From assembly GCA_017460885.1 (NCBI GenBank), contig JAFUAB010000009.1, positions 21,340 through 85,339 of the forward strand: a stretch of DNA of 64,000 nucleotides, in the 5' to 3' direction. The position numbers and the translations under genes were made by a program. How positions within the stretch are numbered: the stretch's first letter is position 1; each line of letters starts with the position of its first letter. Below are positions 42,851 to 52,476 of the stretch, piece by piece. The notes beneath the pieces were generated by a model that saw only the letters and a program-made list of their open reading frames with translations, searched no databases and was not told where the DNA came from. This DNA comes from Lachnospiraceae bacterium. Its GTDB lineage: Bacteria; Bacillota; Clostridia; Lachnospirales; Lachnospiraceae.

Positions 42851-43681
42851 ATGGTTAAAAGCATTTTATTTATTCAGGAAAACTCCAGTTTTTTGATCAA
42901 CGCGATCATCTCTTCGCTCAAGAAGAACGCGTTTCTTTGCGATGCGATAACCTTTGATATCGATGAGATCTCGAAGCTGGCCGAATATTACGAATGTATC
43001 TTTCTCAATGTAGAAAAGGATACTGCCTTCAGGCACTCCAAGGAACTCATTTTCCTCAAGGATCAGGGCAGCTTTAACGATAAGAAATTCATGATCATGG
43101 GTACGCCCAATGATATCAGTGAGTGTATCGAGCTGATGACCGACAACTCACTGGTTGCGGCTTTTGAACGGCCGATCAACACCAGAGATGTGGTGGACAG
43201 GGTTCTTGAGATTTTTGAGACCGTAATGGACAGCCGTGGCAAAAAGACGATACTTGTCGTCGATGATTCCGGAACCTTTCTGCACGCCATCAAAAGCTGG
43301 CTTGATAAGGATTACAAGGTGATCATGGTCAGTTCCGCCACAAACGCCATCTCCTATCTGGCAACAAACAATCCGGATCTGATCCTGCTGGATTATGAAA
43401 TGCCGGTTTGTTCCGGTCCCGATCTGCTGGAGATGATACGTGCCGATAAATCAAATGCCGACATCCCGGTCATGTTCCTGACAGGTAAGGGCGATCGCGA
43501 AAGTGTCGAAAAGGTGCTCTCGCTCCATCCTCAGGGATATATGCTCAAGTCCATTTCCCGTCCCGATATGCTGAAGACTCTGTCGGATTTCTTTGCAAAA
43601 CAGGAGGCGGCGGAAACCAGGGAGGAGGATGCGACTCTCGATTCGTTCTCGATCCTGAATGATTATCTCAAAAACAATTAA
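42851..43681 (+). CDS. Two-receiver response regulator with a degenerate first receiver
   Basis: The 276-residue protein is two receiver-like units with no output domain. The second (about 131-250) is complete: acidic pair D138-D139, phospho-acceptor D181 in LLDYEMP, T211, and K233. The first (1-125) keeps the fold rhythm (VKSILFIQE, IFLNVEKD, IMGTPND, VAAFERPIN) but has Asn at the acceptor position and no acidic pair, so it cannot take phosphate. Stand-alone receivers often act in chemotaxis or as phosphate relays, and the window also holds CheV and a chemoreceptor. It is a lone plus-strand gene. Confidence 0.85.
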   Translation: MVKSILFIQENSSFLINAIISSLKKNAFLCDAITFDIDEISKLAEYYECIFLNVEKDTAFRHSKELIFLKDQGSFNDKKFMIMGTPNDISECIELMTDNSLVAAFERPINTRDVVDRVLEIFETVMDSRGKKTILVVDDSGTFLHAIKSWLDKDYKVIMVSSATNAISYLATNNPDLILLDYEMPVCSGPDLLEMIRADKSNADIPVMFLTGKGDRESVEKVLSLHPQGYMLKSISRPDMLKTLSDFFAKQEAAETREEDATLDSFSILNDYLKNN

Positions 43682-43706
43682 GAAAACGCCGTATTGACGT
43701 TTCCTT
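43680..43706. terminator. Terminator between convergent receiver and membrane-protein genes
   Basis: On the minus strand AAGGAAACG and CGTTTTCTT pair (one G-U) around 9 nt, followed by TAATTGTTTTTG. It overlaps the stop codon of the receiver gene and lies 30 nt past the stop of the 118-residue membrane gene. The plus-strand stem has one mismatch. Confidence 0.65.
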
Positions 43707-43735
43707 AAATATTTGATACAACTTTCTGTCCGGAT

Positions 43736-44092
43736 CTATTTCATAAATCTCTTCTGAGCCTTTGCAACTATTACCCCATACACGATCAGCAAAATAAAAA
43801 ATACGGAATTAACAATGATCTCGACCAGCACATAAGTTTGCGGATTTTCCTCCGAATGTGCGGAATACACCAGATTGAATATTCCCGACACGGCGCACAG
43901 GATCCCTATGCAAAGAAGCTTTGGCCAGATAAACCGGATAAAACCCTCTTTGTCCTTGAGCATACTCTCATCCAGATTACGGCTCATCACAACGCCCGAG
44001 TTTATCCGTCCTTTAGTCTTCATCATCACTGCACAATAAGCCATATACAGCCCGCACACGATAACCAACAGATCAAAAAAATTAAACTGCAT
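43736..44092 (-). CDS. Small three-helix membrane protein, unrecognised
   Basis: The 118-residue protein has three hydrophobic helices, at about 5-24, 53-75 and 86-109. A charged cytosolic loop lies between helices 1 and 2 (RNLDESMLKDKEGF) and a basic end (AKAQKRFMK). It starts one base after the thrC stop codon and so is likely cotranscribed with it. I do not recognise the family, and the link to threonine synthesis may be positional only. Confidence 0.7.
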   Translation of the reverse strand: MQFNFFDLLVIVCGLYMAYCAVMMKTKGRINSGVVMSRNLDESMLKDKEGFIRFIWPKLLCIGILCAVSGIFNLVYSAHSEENPQTYVLVEIIVNSVFFILLIVYGVIVAKAQKRFMK

Positions 44093-44093
44093 A

Positions 44094-45578
44094 TTATGCC
44101 TCCAGGAAATTCTTTACCACACTCTCCATCTCATCGATCTCGCAGACGGTCTTGTGACGTATCTCGGCATTTCTGATATCCTTAACGGCGGACGGGATCG
44201 GAACCTTACTGATCTCGCTCAGTCTGTCGGCTTTGTCAAAATCATCATCAGACCGATAATCGGGATCTATGGCGGCGAGTACGCTGCCCGTGAATTTGTA
44301 AGGACTCGCGGTCGAAGCGATAACCGTGGGGGTATCGTCTCCCGAACCGGCTCTGTAATCTGCGTAGACACCCGCGGCCACTGCCGTATGGGTATCGATC
44401 AGATAGCCGTATGAACCGTATATATCTTCTATGGTCCGAAGGGTCTTTTTCTCATCGCAGAAACCTCCCTCAAACATATCAAGACGCTCCCTCATTTCGT
44501 CTGTGATCTCATATCTGCCCGATGCGGCGAGCTGCTCCATCAGACTCCTGCATTTGTCCGCATCATCTCCGCAGATATGATATATAAGCCTCTCCAGATT
44601 ACTGGAGATCAGTATGTCCATCGAAGGTGAGGATGTAAGGATGAATTCGCGGTTTCTGTCATACGTACCCGTTTTAAAGAAATCAAACAGTACTTTATTC
44701 TCATTTGAAGCACAGATCAGCTTTGCAACAGGAAGTCCCATCCGGCGTGCATAATACGCAGCCAGGATATTGCCGAAATTACCGGTGGGGACCACGATAT
44801 TGATCAGGTCGCCGCTTTTGATGCGTTCCTCCTTAAGAAGTCTGGTGTATGCATATACATAGTAAACTATCTGGGGAACAAGCCTGCCGATATTGATCGA
44901 GTTGGCCGAAGAGAACTGAAGTCCGTGCTCTCCCATCCATTCTCCCAGTTCCTTATCCGCAAAAAGCTTCTTGACTCCGGTCTGGGCATTATCAAAGTTA
45001 CCGTTTATGCCGACCACGAAAGTGTTATTTCCGGTCTGGGTCACCATCTGCTGCTTCTGTATCGGACTGACTCCGTCCTTGGGATAAAAGACTATGATGC
45101 GCGTCCCGGGTACATCCGCAAATCCGGCAAGGGCAGCCTTACCGGTATCGCCGCTGGTCGCGGTCAGGATCACGATCTCATTGTGTATCTTATTCTTGCG
45201 TGCTGCCGTGGTCATCAGATGCGGGAGTATTGACAGAGCCATATCCTTAAATGCAATGGTGGCTCCATGATAAAGCTCCAGAAAATAAGCATCCGCAGCC
45301 TCTGCCATCGGAGCTATCTCCCCGGTATCGAATTTATCATCATATGCGGCATCGATGCATGATCGAAGCTCCTCCTCCGTATAATCGGTGAGCAGAAGCT
45401 TCATGACCTCATATGCAACGCTTCGGTAATCCATCCCGGCCAGTTCCTCAAGAGATCTGTCAAGCCCGGGAACATGATCCGGAACAAAAAGACCTCCGTC
45501 CGGTGCCAGTCCCTGCAGGATCGCCTCGGACGCGGTATATTTATGTTTATCACCTCTGGTAGAGCTGTATGTCACCAT
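44094..45578 (-). CDS. thrC: Threonine synthase
   Basis: ThrC converts O-phosphohomoserine to threonine with PLP. The 494-residue protein begins VTYSSTRGD, the standard start of the long ThrC class. The PLP lysine is K111 in IAFKDMALS. The phosphate-binding ATSGDTGKAAL and VPTGNFGNILAAYYA segments follow. The ATG at 45578 follows GGAGG with good spacing; the frame could extend five codons upstream over the ribosome site. A near-palindrome overlaps its -35 region. Confidence 0.95.
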   Translation of the reverse strand: MVTYSSTRGDKHKYTASEAILQGLAPDGGLFVPDHVPGLDRSLEELAGMDYRSVAYEVMKLLLTDYTEEELRSCIDAAYDDKFDTGEIAPMAEAADAYFLELYHGATIAFKDMALSILPHLMTTAARKNKIHNEIVILTATSGDTGKAALAGFADVPGTRIIVFYPKDGVSPIQKQQMVTQTGNNTFVVGINGNFDNAQTGVKKLFADKELGEWMGEHGLQFSSANSINIGRLVPQIVYYVYAYTRLLKEERIKSGDLINIVVPTGNFGNILAAYYARRMGLPVAKLICASNENKVLFDFFKTGTYDRNREFILTSSPSMDILISSNLERLIYHICGDDADKCRSLMEQLAASGRYEITDEMRERLDMFEGGFCDEKKTLRTIEDIYGSYGYLIDTHTAVAAGVYADYRAGSGDDTPTVIASTASPYKFTGSVLAAIDPDYRSDDDFDKADRLSEISKVPIPSAVKDIRNAEIRHKTVCEIDEMESVVKNFLEA

Positions 45579-45597
45579 CAGAAATTCCTCCAAAAAC

Positions 45598-45625
45598 AGA
45601 ATAATATATTAGGATGCACATCCAA
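45598..45625 (-). promoter_or_regulatory. Candidate thrC promoter overlapped by a palindrome
   Basis: On the minus strand TTGGAT (45620-45625), 16 nt, TATTCT (45598-45603). TTGGATGTGCATCCTAA (45609-45625) is a near-perfect palindrome covering the -35, and it could be a repressor site for thrC or for the divergent gene. Confidence 0.45.
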
Positions 45626-45652
45626 TCCCAAGTATACCATCTCCGACATCCA

Positions 45653-45661
45653 TGATACAAT
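45653..45661 (+). promoter_or_regulatory. Extended -10 of the AP2-type gene
   Basis: TGATACAAT is an extended -10 (TG-n-TACAAT) ending 6 nt before the ATG at 45668. This predicts a leaderless transcript. An in-frame ATG at 45662 abuts the -10 and would lie upstream of transcription. Confidence 0.5.
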
Positions 45662-45667
45662 ATGTTT

Positions 45668-46465
45668 ATGAATGATAACCTTCCCGGCGTTTATACCGCA
45701 CGCCGCAAAGACAATTCAATATACTACAGAGCCTCCCTCACCTGCCGGAACAAACATATTTCCCTGGGAAGCTTCAATGACCGGGCAAAAGCCCATCAGG
45801 CATATCTGGAAGCATCAGGGCTGCTGTCCGATCCTTCAGCCGGCATAGACAGTTATACGGACGAGGCGTCACTCCCCTTCGAAAAATGGGTGGTTCTGTG
45901 CAACTTCAGGGATAACGAGGTATACATTCCAAATCCCATATATGTGAGACCGAAACTGTTTTATTACTTTTTTGCTCCGGAGGATTTTTATATATTCTCG
46001 AGGGAGGATCTCTTCTACTATTCCGCTCATAAGATCCAGCGCAGAGGAAGTCACTGCTTTGTATCAGACTACGGCTCACAGATCAATATACTGTCCAGAT
46101 ATGGCATACATGCACATTCGGTACCGGGGCGCGATTACAGATTTCTGAACGGAAATACCCAGGATATGCAATACTCTAATATTGAAGTCCTGAACCCCTA
46201 TCACGGCGTTATCGGAGGGGATGCCGCAGGATATACCGCCAGGATCCATATCAACGGATATGTTACCGTGGGAAGCTACGAAAACGCGATCATAGCGGCA
46301 ATAGCATACAACAAGGCCGCGGATATCTGCAGGGAAGCCGGGATGAACAGACAGTATCCGATGAACTATATAGACGGACTGTCAGCCAAATCCTATGCGG
46401 ATATCTATACCTCTCTCACGATATCCGAAACTGTCAGGTTAAAAGCCGTGAACCACAAGGCTTAA
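45668..46465 (+). CDS. AP2-like/HNH-remnant DNA-binding protein
   Basis: The 265-residue protein has two AP2-type three-strand/helix units. One is at about 6-52 (GVYTARRKDNSIYYRAS then ISLGSFNDRAKAHQAYLEA). The other is at about 188-235 (YTARIHINGYVTVGSYENA then AAIAYNKAADICREAG). Between them DYRFLNGNTQDMQYSNIEVL (about 155-174) matches the Asn-rich core of HNH homing endonucleases, but the catalytic His of DH is Tyr. AP2-HNH proteins are usually mobile homing enzymes; this one looks like a domesticated DNA-binding protein. It is alone and divergent from thrC. I am moderately sure of the domain calls. Confidence 0.65.
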   Translation: MNDNLPGVYTARRKDNSIYYRASLTCRNKHISLGSFNDRAKAHQAYLEASGLLSDPSAGIDSYTDEASLPFEKWVVLCNFRDNEVYIPNPIYVRPKLFYYFFAPEDFYIFSREDLFYYSAHKIQRRGSHCFVSDYGSQINILSRYGIHAHSVPGRDYRFLNGNTQDMQYSNIEVLNPYHGVIGGDAAGYTARIHINGYVTVGSYENAIIAAIAYNKAADICREAGMNRQYPMNYIDGLSAKSYADIYTSLTISETVRLKAVNHKA

Positions 46466-46496
46466 TTCCGTGCTGTTACCGTAATCAAATTAAGAA

Positions 46497-48092
46497 TCAC
46501 CTGACTGAATAATCTATAAAGCTCAGATCAACTCCGTACTCTCCCGTAAGACTTTTTAAAAGAGTATTGCCCGTATTATATTTCCACATATTCATCAGAT
46601 ACGGATAATCGGGCAGATTTCCTTCATTATTGACCCAAATCTCCGTATCGGTCACTGCCGCAAGATTTATCTTAGTCAGCAGGAACTCCTTATTCGCACT
46701 GATAAGACTGTTATATCCACCCTTTTCAACTGCGCCGCAAAAGGCTTCGAGTATCTGGGTTCTGGTCGAATTATTCAGACTATCGATCCTCGATGCCGCA
46801 TTGGGGATCTGGTGCATTTCTATCGCTACGGGATATGTCACCCTGAATCTGCCGCTGTTTACCGTTGTAGTACCGGTAGTCTGTGCGGTGTTCTGCGTAC
46901 CGGCAGCGGTATTTTGCGTACCCGATGTGTTATTCTGGCTGTTAGCCGTGTTATTCCCGTTATTGATATTTATCGTATCAACCGTCTGATTCCCGTATTC
47001 GTCGGTTTTCACGGTAGTCACGTTTCCATAGGGATCCGTATTAACGGTTGTTTTGGAAATAACGTTTCCGTTTGAATCTGTCACGGTAGTTGTCGTGTTG
47101 CCCTTATCATCTATCTCGAGAACAGTCGTGTTGCCATTTGCATCCTTTGTGGTAGTTGTCGTATTGAATCGGGACGGGTCTATCCCCGTACCGGCATTTA
47201 CCCCCGGCACCGTATTATTTGTCCCTGAGGTCTGGGAATCCGTCTGTGTGGGTATAACGGCTCCAGGATTCTCCACCGACATCTGCGCATAAGCCAGCTG
47301 GGTCATCACATATGTGGCCTCTTCTATGGCTTCGGCCTCCGATATTGCCTGAGAAGAAAAGTATACCCCAAACGGCATACCGGCTCCTACCGCTCCCTTA
47401 ACATTATCTATGAATTTGGTATCAGCGATGATCTTGCCCGAATCATAGCCTCTTGCTCCGGCTCTGATCATGACAAAATCGGCTTCGGTCCTGAGTCTGG
47501 TCCAGTCTATTGCGGTGGTATACTGTGAGATATCCGCACCGGTTTTGGATATCTGTTTGCCGTTTGAATAATACCCTACCAGTCCGTTCTTGCTCTGAAA
47601 CGAGGTGTTCTCATAGTTATTGAGCTGAAGAGACGAATTGATGGTAAGCCACTCGGTCGTACCGTCAATATGCTTCACGAGGGTATGCTTTCCGTCTGCG
47701 GCAGGATCGGCATTTTCATCCTCTTCCGCAGCCGACGCATCCGTTGCGTCCAGTTCCGCCTGACGCATATCCGCTTCTCTCTCTTCGAGTTCACTTTTGC
47801 GATTGGCATTCTCATTCATCGTCTGATCGAGAATGGTGTCATCCTCTTCTCTCTGGTACATATCCCAGAAATTCAGATCATCGGCAGTCAGGGTATCCTT
47901 TTGCTGTACCTCGGTTTCCTCCTCCTCAACAGGCCGGGCCGCGATATCGGTATGGACGGTATTTCTCTTCCCGGATCCGTTTACCAGCAATACGATCGCA
48001 AGCACAACAAATATAGCCGCCGAGGCAGCCAGTATAACAGTAGGCATTCTGAGACTTGCCCTGCCGTAATCATCATCATCCCGCATCTTCAT
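46497..48092 (-). CDS. Membrane-anchored GH25-like protein with a repeat insertion
   Basis: The 531-residue protein has an acidic N-terminus, one membrane helix (about 17-40), an acidic coiled stretch (75-130), and a GH25 (lysozyme-type) domain from about 185. GADISQYTTAIDWTRLR and DFVMIRAGARGYDSG are classic GH25. After TYVMTQLAYAQMS the barrel is broken by about 140 residues of Asn/Thr-rich sequence with five D-x-x-G-N-x-T units. The barrel then resumes at YPVAIEMHQIP, where the usual catalytic D-x-E is replaced by E-x-H. A cell-wall-binding rather than cleaving role is likely. The start has GGGAG upstream. Confidence 0.75.
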   Translation of the reverse strand: MKMRDDDDYGRASLRMPTVILAASAAIFVVLAIVLLVNGSGKRNTVHTDIAARPVEEEETEVQQKDTLTADDLNFWDMYQREEDDTILDQTMNENANRKSELEEREADMRQAELDATDASAAEEDENADPAADGKHTLVKHIDGTTEWLTINSSLQLNNYENTSFQSKNGLVGYYSNGKQISKTGADISQYTTAIDWTRLRTEADFVMIRAGARGYDSGKIIADTKFIDNVKGAVGAGMPFGVYFSSQAISEAEAIEEATYVMTQLAYAQMSVENPGAVIPTQTDSQTSGTNNTVPGVNAGTGIDPSRFNTTTTTKDANGNTTVLEIDDKGNTTTTVTDSNGNVISKTTVNTDPYGNVTTVKTDEYGNQTVDTININNGNNTANSQNNTSGTQNTAAGTQNTAQTTGTTTVNSGRFRVTYPVAIEMHQIPNAASRIDSLNNSTRTQILEAFCGAVEKGGYNSLISANKEFLLTKINLAAVTDTEIWVNNEGNLPDYPYLMNMWKYNTGNTLLKSLTGEYGVDLSFIDYSVR

Positions 48093-48127
48093 CTTAGTGC
48101 ATCTCCCGCCTTATCCCTGCGTAGCCA

Positions 48128-48151
48128 AAAATGCTGAATTGACCAGCATTT
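48128..48151. repeat. Inverted repeat between GH25-like gene and apbE
   Basis: AAATGCTG and CAGCATTT form a perfect 8-bp inverted repeat with an 8-nt centre. On the minus strand TTGG follows, so it could be a leader terminator for the GH25-like gene or a shared operator upstream of apbE. Confidence 0.45.
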
Positions 48152-48178
48152 CGTAATCATGTCAGGGGAAAATACCTT

Positions 48179-48206
48179 TTGACCCTGACATCATATTGAT
48201 TATAAT
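48179..48206 (+). promoter_or_regulatory. SigA promoter of apbE
   Basis: TTGACC (48179-48184), 16 nt, perfect TATAAT (48201-48206), then only 7 nt to the ATG at 48214. The transcript should start at or next to the start codon. Confidence 0.75.
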
Positions 48207-48213
48207 AAAAGAT

Positions 48214-49245
48214 ATGAAAACCGTCAAAAAAAAGACCGGGATCAGATTATCGGCTCTGATCGCAGCAATCGCATTACTGCTGTCAACGGCGTCATGCGCC
48301 TCTGCAGCCAGGACACCCGCCGTATGGAGCGATCTGTTCTTTGATACGATGATAAGCATTACTCTGTATGACTACCCGGGTTCCTCCTCGGAAATCTTCG
48401 ATCTGTGCAAGGAGGAATGCACGCTGTACGAATCTCTGCTCTCTCCCGCGATCAGCACATCCGACATATGGAAGATCGCACACGCGGATTCCTATCCCGT
48501 CCAAATCAGCAGACGGACAGCAGATATCATTAATTACGCTCTGGACTTCTGTGAGATGTCCGACGGCCTGTTGGACATCTCTGCAGGTGCGCTGATCAAC
48601 CTTTGGGATATTAAGGCCAACTCCCTATCCGATGATCCGGTCATTCCCTCCGATGAAGAGATATCCAAAGCTCTTGCCACGGCAGACTATACAGGCATAT
48701 CCATACAGGACGGACCGGCCGAAGACACTGCACTTATCAGTCTGAACGATCCGGACTGCGTTATCGATCTCGGATGTATAGCAAAGGGCTATATTGCCGA
48801 CAGGATAGATGAGCTTCTGCGTAATGAAGGAGTCACAAGCTCGATCATCAACCTGGGCGGCAATGTCAGGGTAATAGGATCAAAGCCCGACGGATCGCCG
48901 TTCAGGATAGGTATACAATATCCTTTTGCCGACAGGGGAGAGCCCATCGTCACCGTGTCTCTGACAGACGAAACGCTCGTAACCTCCGGGATCTATGAGA
49001 GATATTTTGAAAAGGGCGGTCACATTTATCATCATATCCTTGACCCCCGCACTGGATATCCGTCGGAATCAAAGATATTAAGCGCAAGCGTACGTGCCCC
49101 GTCCTCCGCCGATGCCGATGCCCTGTCTACGATATGCCTTCTGTCAGGTACCGAAAAGGGGCTTGAGCTGATAGAAAAAATACCCGGAGCCGAGGTACTC
49201 TTCATAACCGATGATTATGAAACAGTATCCAGCTCCGGGTGGTAG
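48214..49245 (+). CDS. apbE: FAD:protein FMN transferase (ApbE-like lipoprotein)
   Basis: ApbE links FMN covalently to Ser/Thr of target flavoproteins such as Rnf or NQR subunits. The 343-residue protein starts with a signal ending LLLSTASC, probably a lipobox, so it would be anchored outside the membrane. FFDTMISITLYD, DLGCIAKGYIADRI and SSIINLGGNVRVIG are the family segments, and HIYHHILDPRTGYPS holds the conserved His and Asp. The length is normal. No partner flavoprotein is in the window. A TTG-led extension of six codons upstream overlaps the -10 box and was rejected. Confidence 0.9.
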   Translation: MKTVKKKTGIRLSALIAAIALLLSTASCASAARTPAVWSDLFFDTMISITLYDYPGSSSEIFDLCKEECTLYESLLSPAISTSDIWKIAHADSYPVQISRRTADIINYALDFCEMSDGLLDISAGALINLWDIKANSLSDDPVIPSDEEISKALATADYTGISIQDGPAEDTALISLNDPDCVIDLGCIAKGYIADRIDELLRNEGVTSSIINLGGNVRVIGSKPDGSPFRIGIQYPFADRGEPIVTVSLTDETLVTSGIYERYFEKGGHIYHHILDPRTGYPSESKILSASVRAPSSADADALSTICLLSGTEKGLELIEKIPGAEVLFITDDYETVSSSGW

Positions 49246-49267
49246 ATCAATGCTTCCTTTCAGCAGT

Positions 49268-50167
49268 TCATTCCTCGCCAAAATACCCTTTAAGGATATA
49301 TGCCGCCGATCCCTTCTGTAAAGAGCCGTTATATATCAGGCTTATCTTTCTTTCGGGAAGCCCGTCTTCGAGCTTCAGCTCATAAACCTGCTTACTGTCT
49401 ATAGACTCACGGGCGGAATCGGGATGAATAAAGCCAATTCCCATATTGCTCTCAACAAATGAAAGAACCTGGGCTGCCGTGGCAGTCTCTACAGCCGGAT
49501 AAAATTTATATCCATGTTCCGCAAAGAACGAGCTGTACAGATCATATGTCTCGGTCTCATGCCAGAGACTGACGATCGGATACCCGGTAAGTTCCTCCAG
49601 AGTCAGGGGTTTGGAGATAAGCTTACGGTATGCTTTGCCGGCTATGACTGTATCCCTGAAGGAATACAGGATGTGTTCCTTAACATCCCTGGAGTGTTCC
49701 TCCGTCGTAGTCACCACAGCCAGATCGAGAACTCCGTCTGCCACATCCTGAACAAGCTGCGGACTCGAGTTGTTAAATATCTGCAGATGCAGATCGGGAT
49801 AGTCTTCATGGAAGCTCCGGAGGGCAGGCAAAACCTGATCATTGATCATCTGATCGGTTATACCTATCGAAAACCCGATCGTAACACTTCCGGTCTTAAG
49901 CTCCCTGATGCTTTCGATCGCATCCTCGGCAATCTCAAAATGTCTGTGAGCCGCCTGAACATGCTTATACAGAACCTCTCCCTCGGGAGTAAGCGTAACT
50001 CCGGTATGCTGTCTGTCGAAGAGCTTAACCCCGAGTAAGGATTCCAGATTATTAATGGTTCTTGTGATATTCGGCTGGCTGTTCATCAGCGCATTTGCAG
50101 CCTTATTAAAACTACGATACTTTGCTGCGTAATAAAAAATTTTGTAATACTCGTAGGAAACTGACAT
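49268..50167 (-). CDS. LysR-family transcriptional regulator
   Basis: The 299-residue protein has the N-terminal winged helix (about 1-60; FYYAAKYRSFNKAANALMNSQ, ITRTINNLESLLGVKLFDR) and a periplasmic-binding-type effector domain (about 90-295). Such regulators bind a small molecule and control nearby or divergent genes. Here the next gene upstream is the chemoreceptor in the same direction, and apbE converges on it, so no target is obvious. No ribosome site is strong. Confidence 0.9.
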   Translation of the reverse strand: MSVSYEYYKIFYYAAKYRSFNKAANALMNSQPNITRTINNLESLLGVKLFDRQHTGVTLTPEGEVLYKHVQAAHRHFEIAEDAIESIRELKTGSVTIGFSIGITDQMINDQVLPALRSFHEDYPDLHLQIFNNSSPQLVQDVADGVLDLAVVTTTEEHSRDVKEHILYSFRDTVIAGKAYRKLISKPLTLEELTGYPIVSLWHETETYDLYSSFFAEHGYKFYPAVETATAAQVLSFVESNMGIGFIHPDSARESIDSKQVYELKLEDGLPERKISLIYNGSLQKGSAAYILKGYFGEE

Positions 50168-50208
50168 TTTTTCTCCGGCTGAAAATATAAATGCAATTAA
50201 TCAGTTGA

Positions 50209-51963
<1,755 letters not shown>

Positions 51964-52029
51964 ATTATCAGATACGGTTATTCCAAATCGATATATAGTT
52001 ATATCAGGTATGCCCTTGTGGTATTTCCC

Positions 52030-52041
52030 GAACATACGTAC
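52030..52041. promoter_or_regulatory. Imperfect LexA box upstream of the HAD gene
   Basis: GAAC-ATAC-GTAC, preceded by C, matches the CGAAC-N4-GTTC LexA consensus with one mismatch. It lies 24 nt before the perfect box at 52065. Confidence 0.45.
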
Positions 52042-52053
52042 TACATCTAGCGG

Positions 52054-52082
52054 TTGATTTTTTCGAACAGCCGTTCTATTAT
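52054..52082 (+). promoter_or_regulatory. Promoter of the HAD gene with a LexA box in the spacer
   Basis: TTGATT (52054-52059), 17 nt, TATTAT (52077-52082); an overlapping TATAAT at 52080 is an alternative -10. The spacer contains the perfect LexA box GAAC-AGCC-GTTC (52065-52076), abutting the -10. This is the same arrangement as in recA. Confidence 0.7.
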
Positions 52083-52129
52083 AATCTTACAAACATCAGT
52101 TCGACAGTATTATGATACGGAGGTTCAGT

Positions 52130-52462
52130 ATGGATTATCAGATAATGGCAGTTGATTTTGACGGTACGCTCTGTTACAGCTCATGGCCCGATGTCGGGGA
52201 GCCTAACAGACCTCTGATAGAATACCTCAAAAACTGGAAACGCATGGGCAACAAGCTCATACTCTGGACCTGTCGCGCCGGCAGCGCCCTGGATCTTGCC
52301 GTATCCTGGTGTTCGGAGCATCAGCTCGAGTTCGATGCGATCAACGACAATCTACCTGAGATCGTCGAACAATACGGCAGCAATTCACGCAAGATCACCT
52401 GTGATTATTATATTGATGACAGAGCACGTCTTCCGGAGATGATGTACACCCGTAACTACTGA
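52130..52462 (+). CDS. Small HAD-superfamily phosphatase, likely SOS-controlled
   Basis: The 110-residue protein has all HAD motifs without a cap: D9 and D11 in DFDGTL, T47 in LWTCR, K88, and D96-D97 in YYIDDRA. The compact form with INDN following resembles the short phosphatases often found in phages and mobile regions. The substrate is unknown; a nucleotide or DNA-end phosphate is possible. The ATG at 52130 follows GGAGG at 6 nt; an upstream in-frame start at 52112 overlaps the ribosome site. The LexA box in its promoter points to induction by DNA damage. It converges on the 116-residue gene. Confidence 0.82.
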   Translation: MDYQIMAVDFDGTLCYSSWPDVGEPNRPLIEYLKNWKRMGNKLILWTCRAGSALDLAVSWCSEHQLEFDAINDNLPEIVEQYGSNSRKITCDYYIDDRARLPEMMYTRNY

Positions 52463-52476
52463 GAACCCTTATAATA

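Noticed and set aside
45579-45667. Possible T-box or threonine attenuator upstream of thrC
   Set aside because: The gap is under 100 nt, with no T-box sequence and no run of threonine codons; only a palindrome at the -35 is visible.
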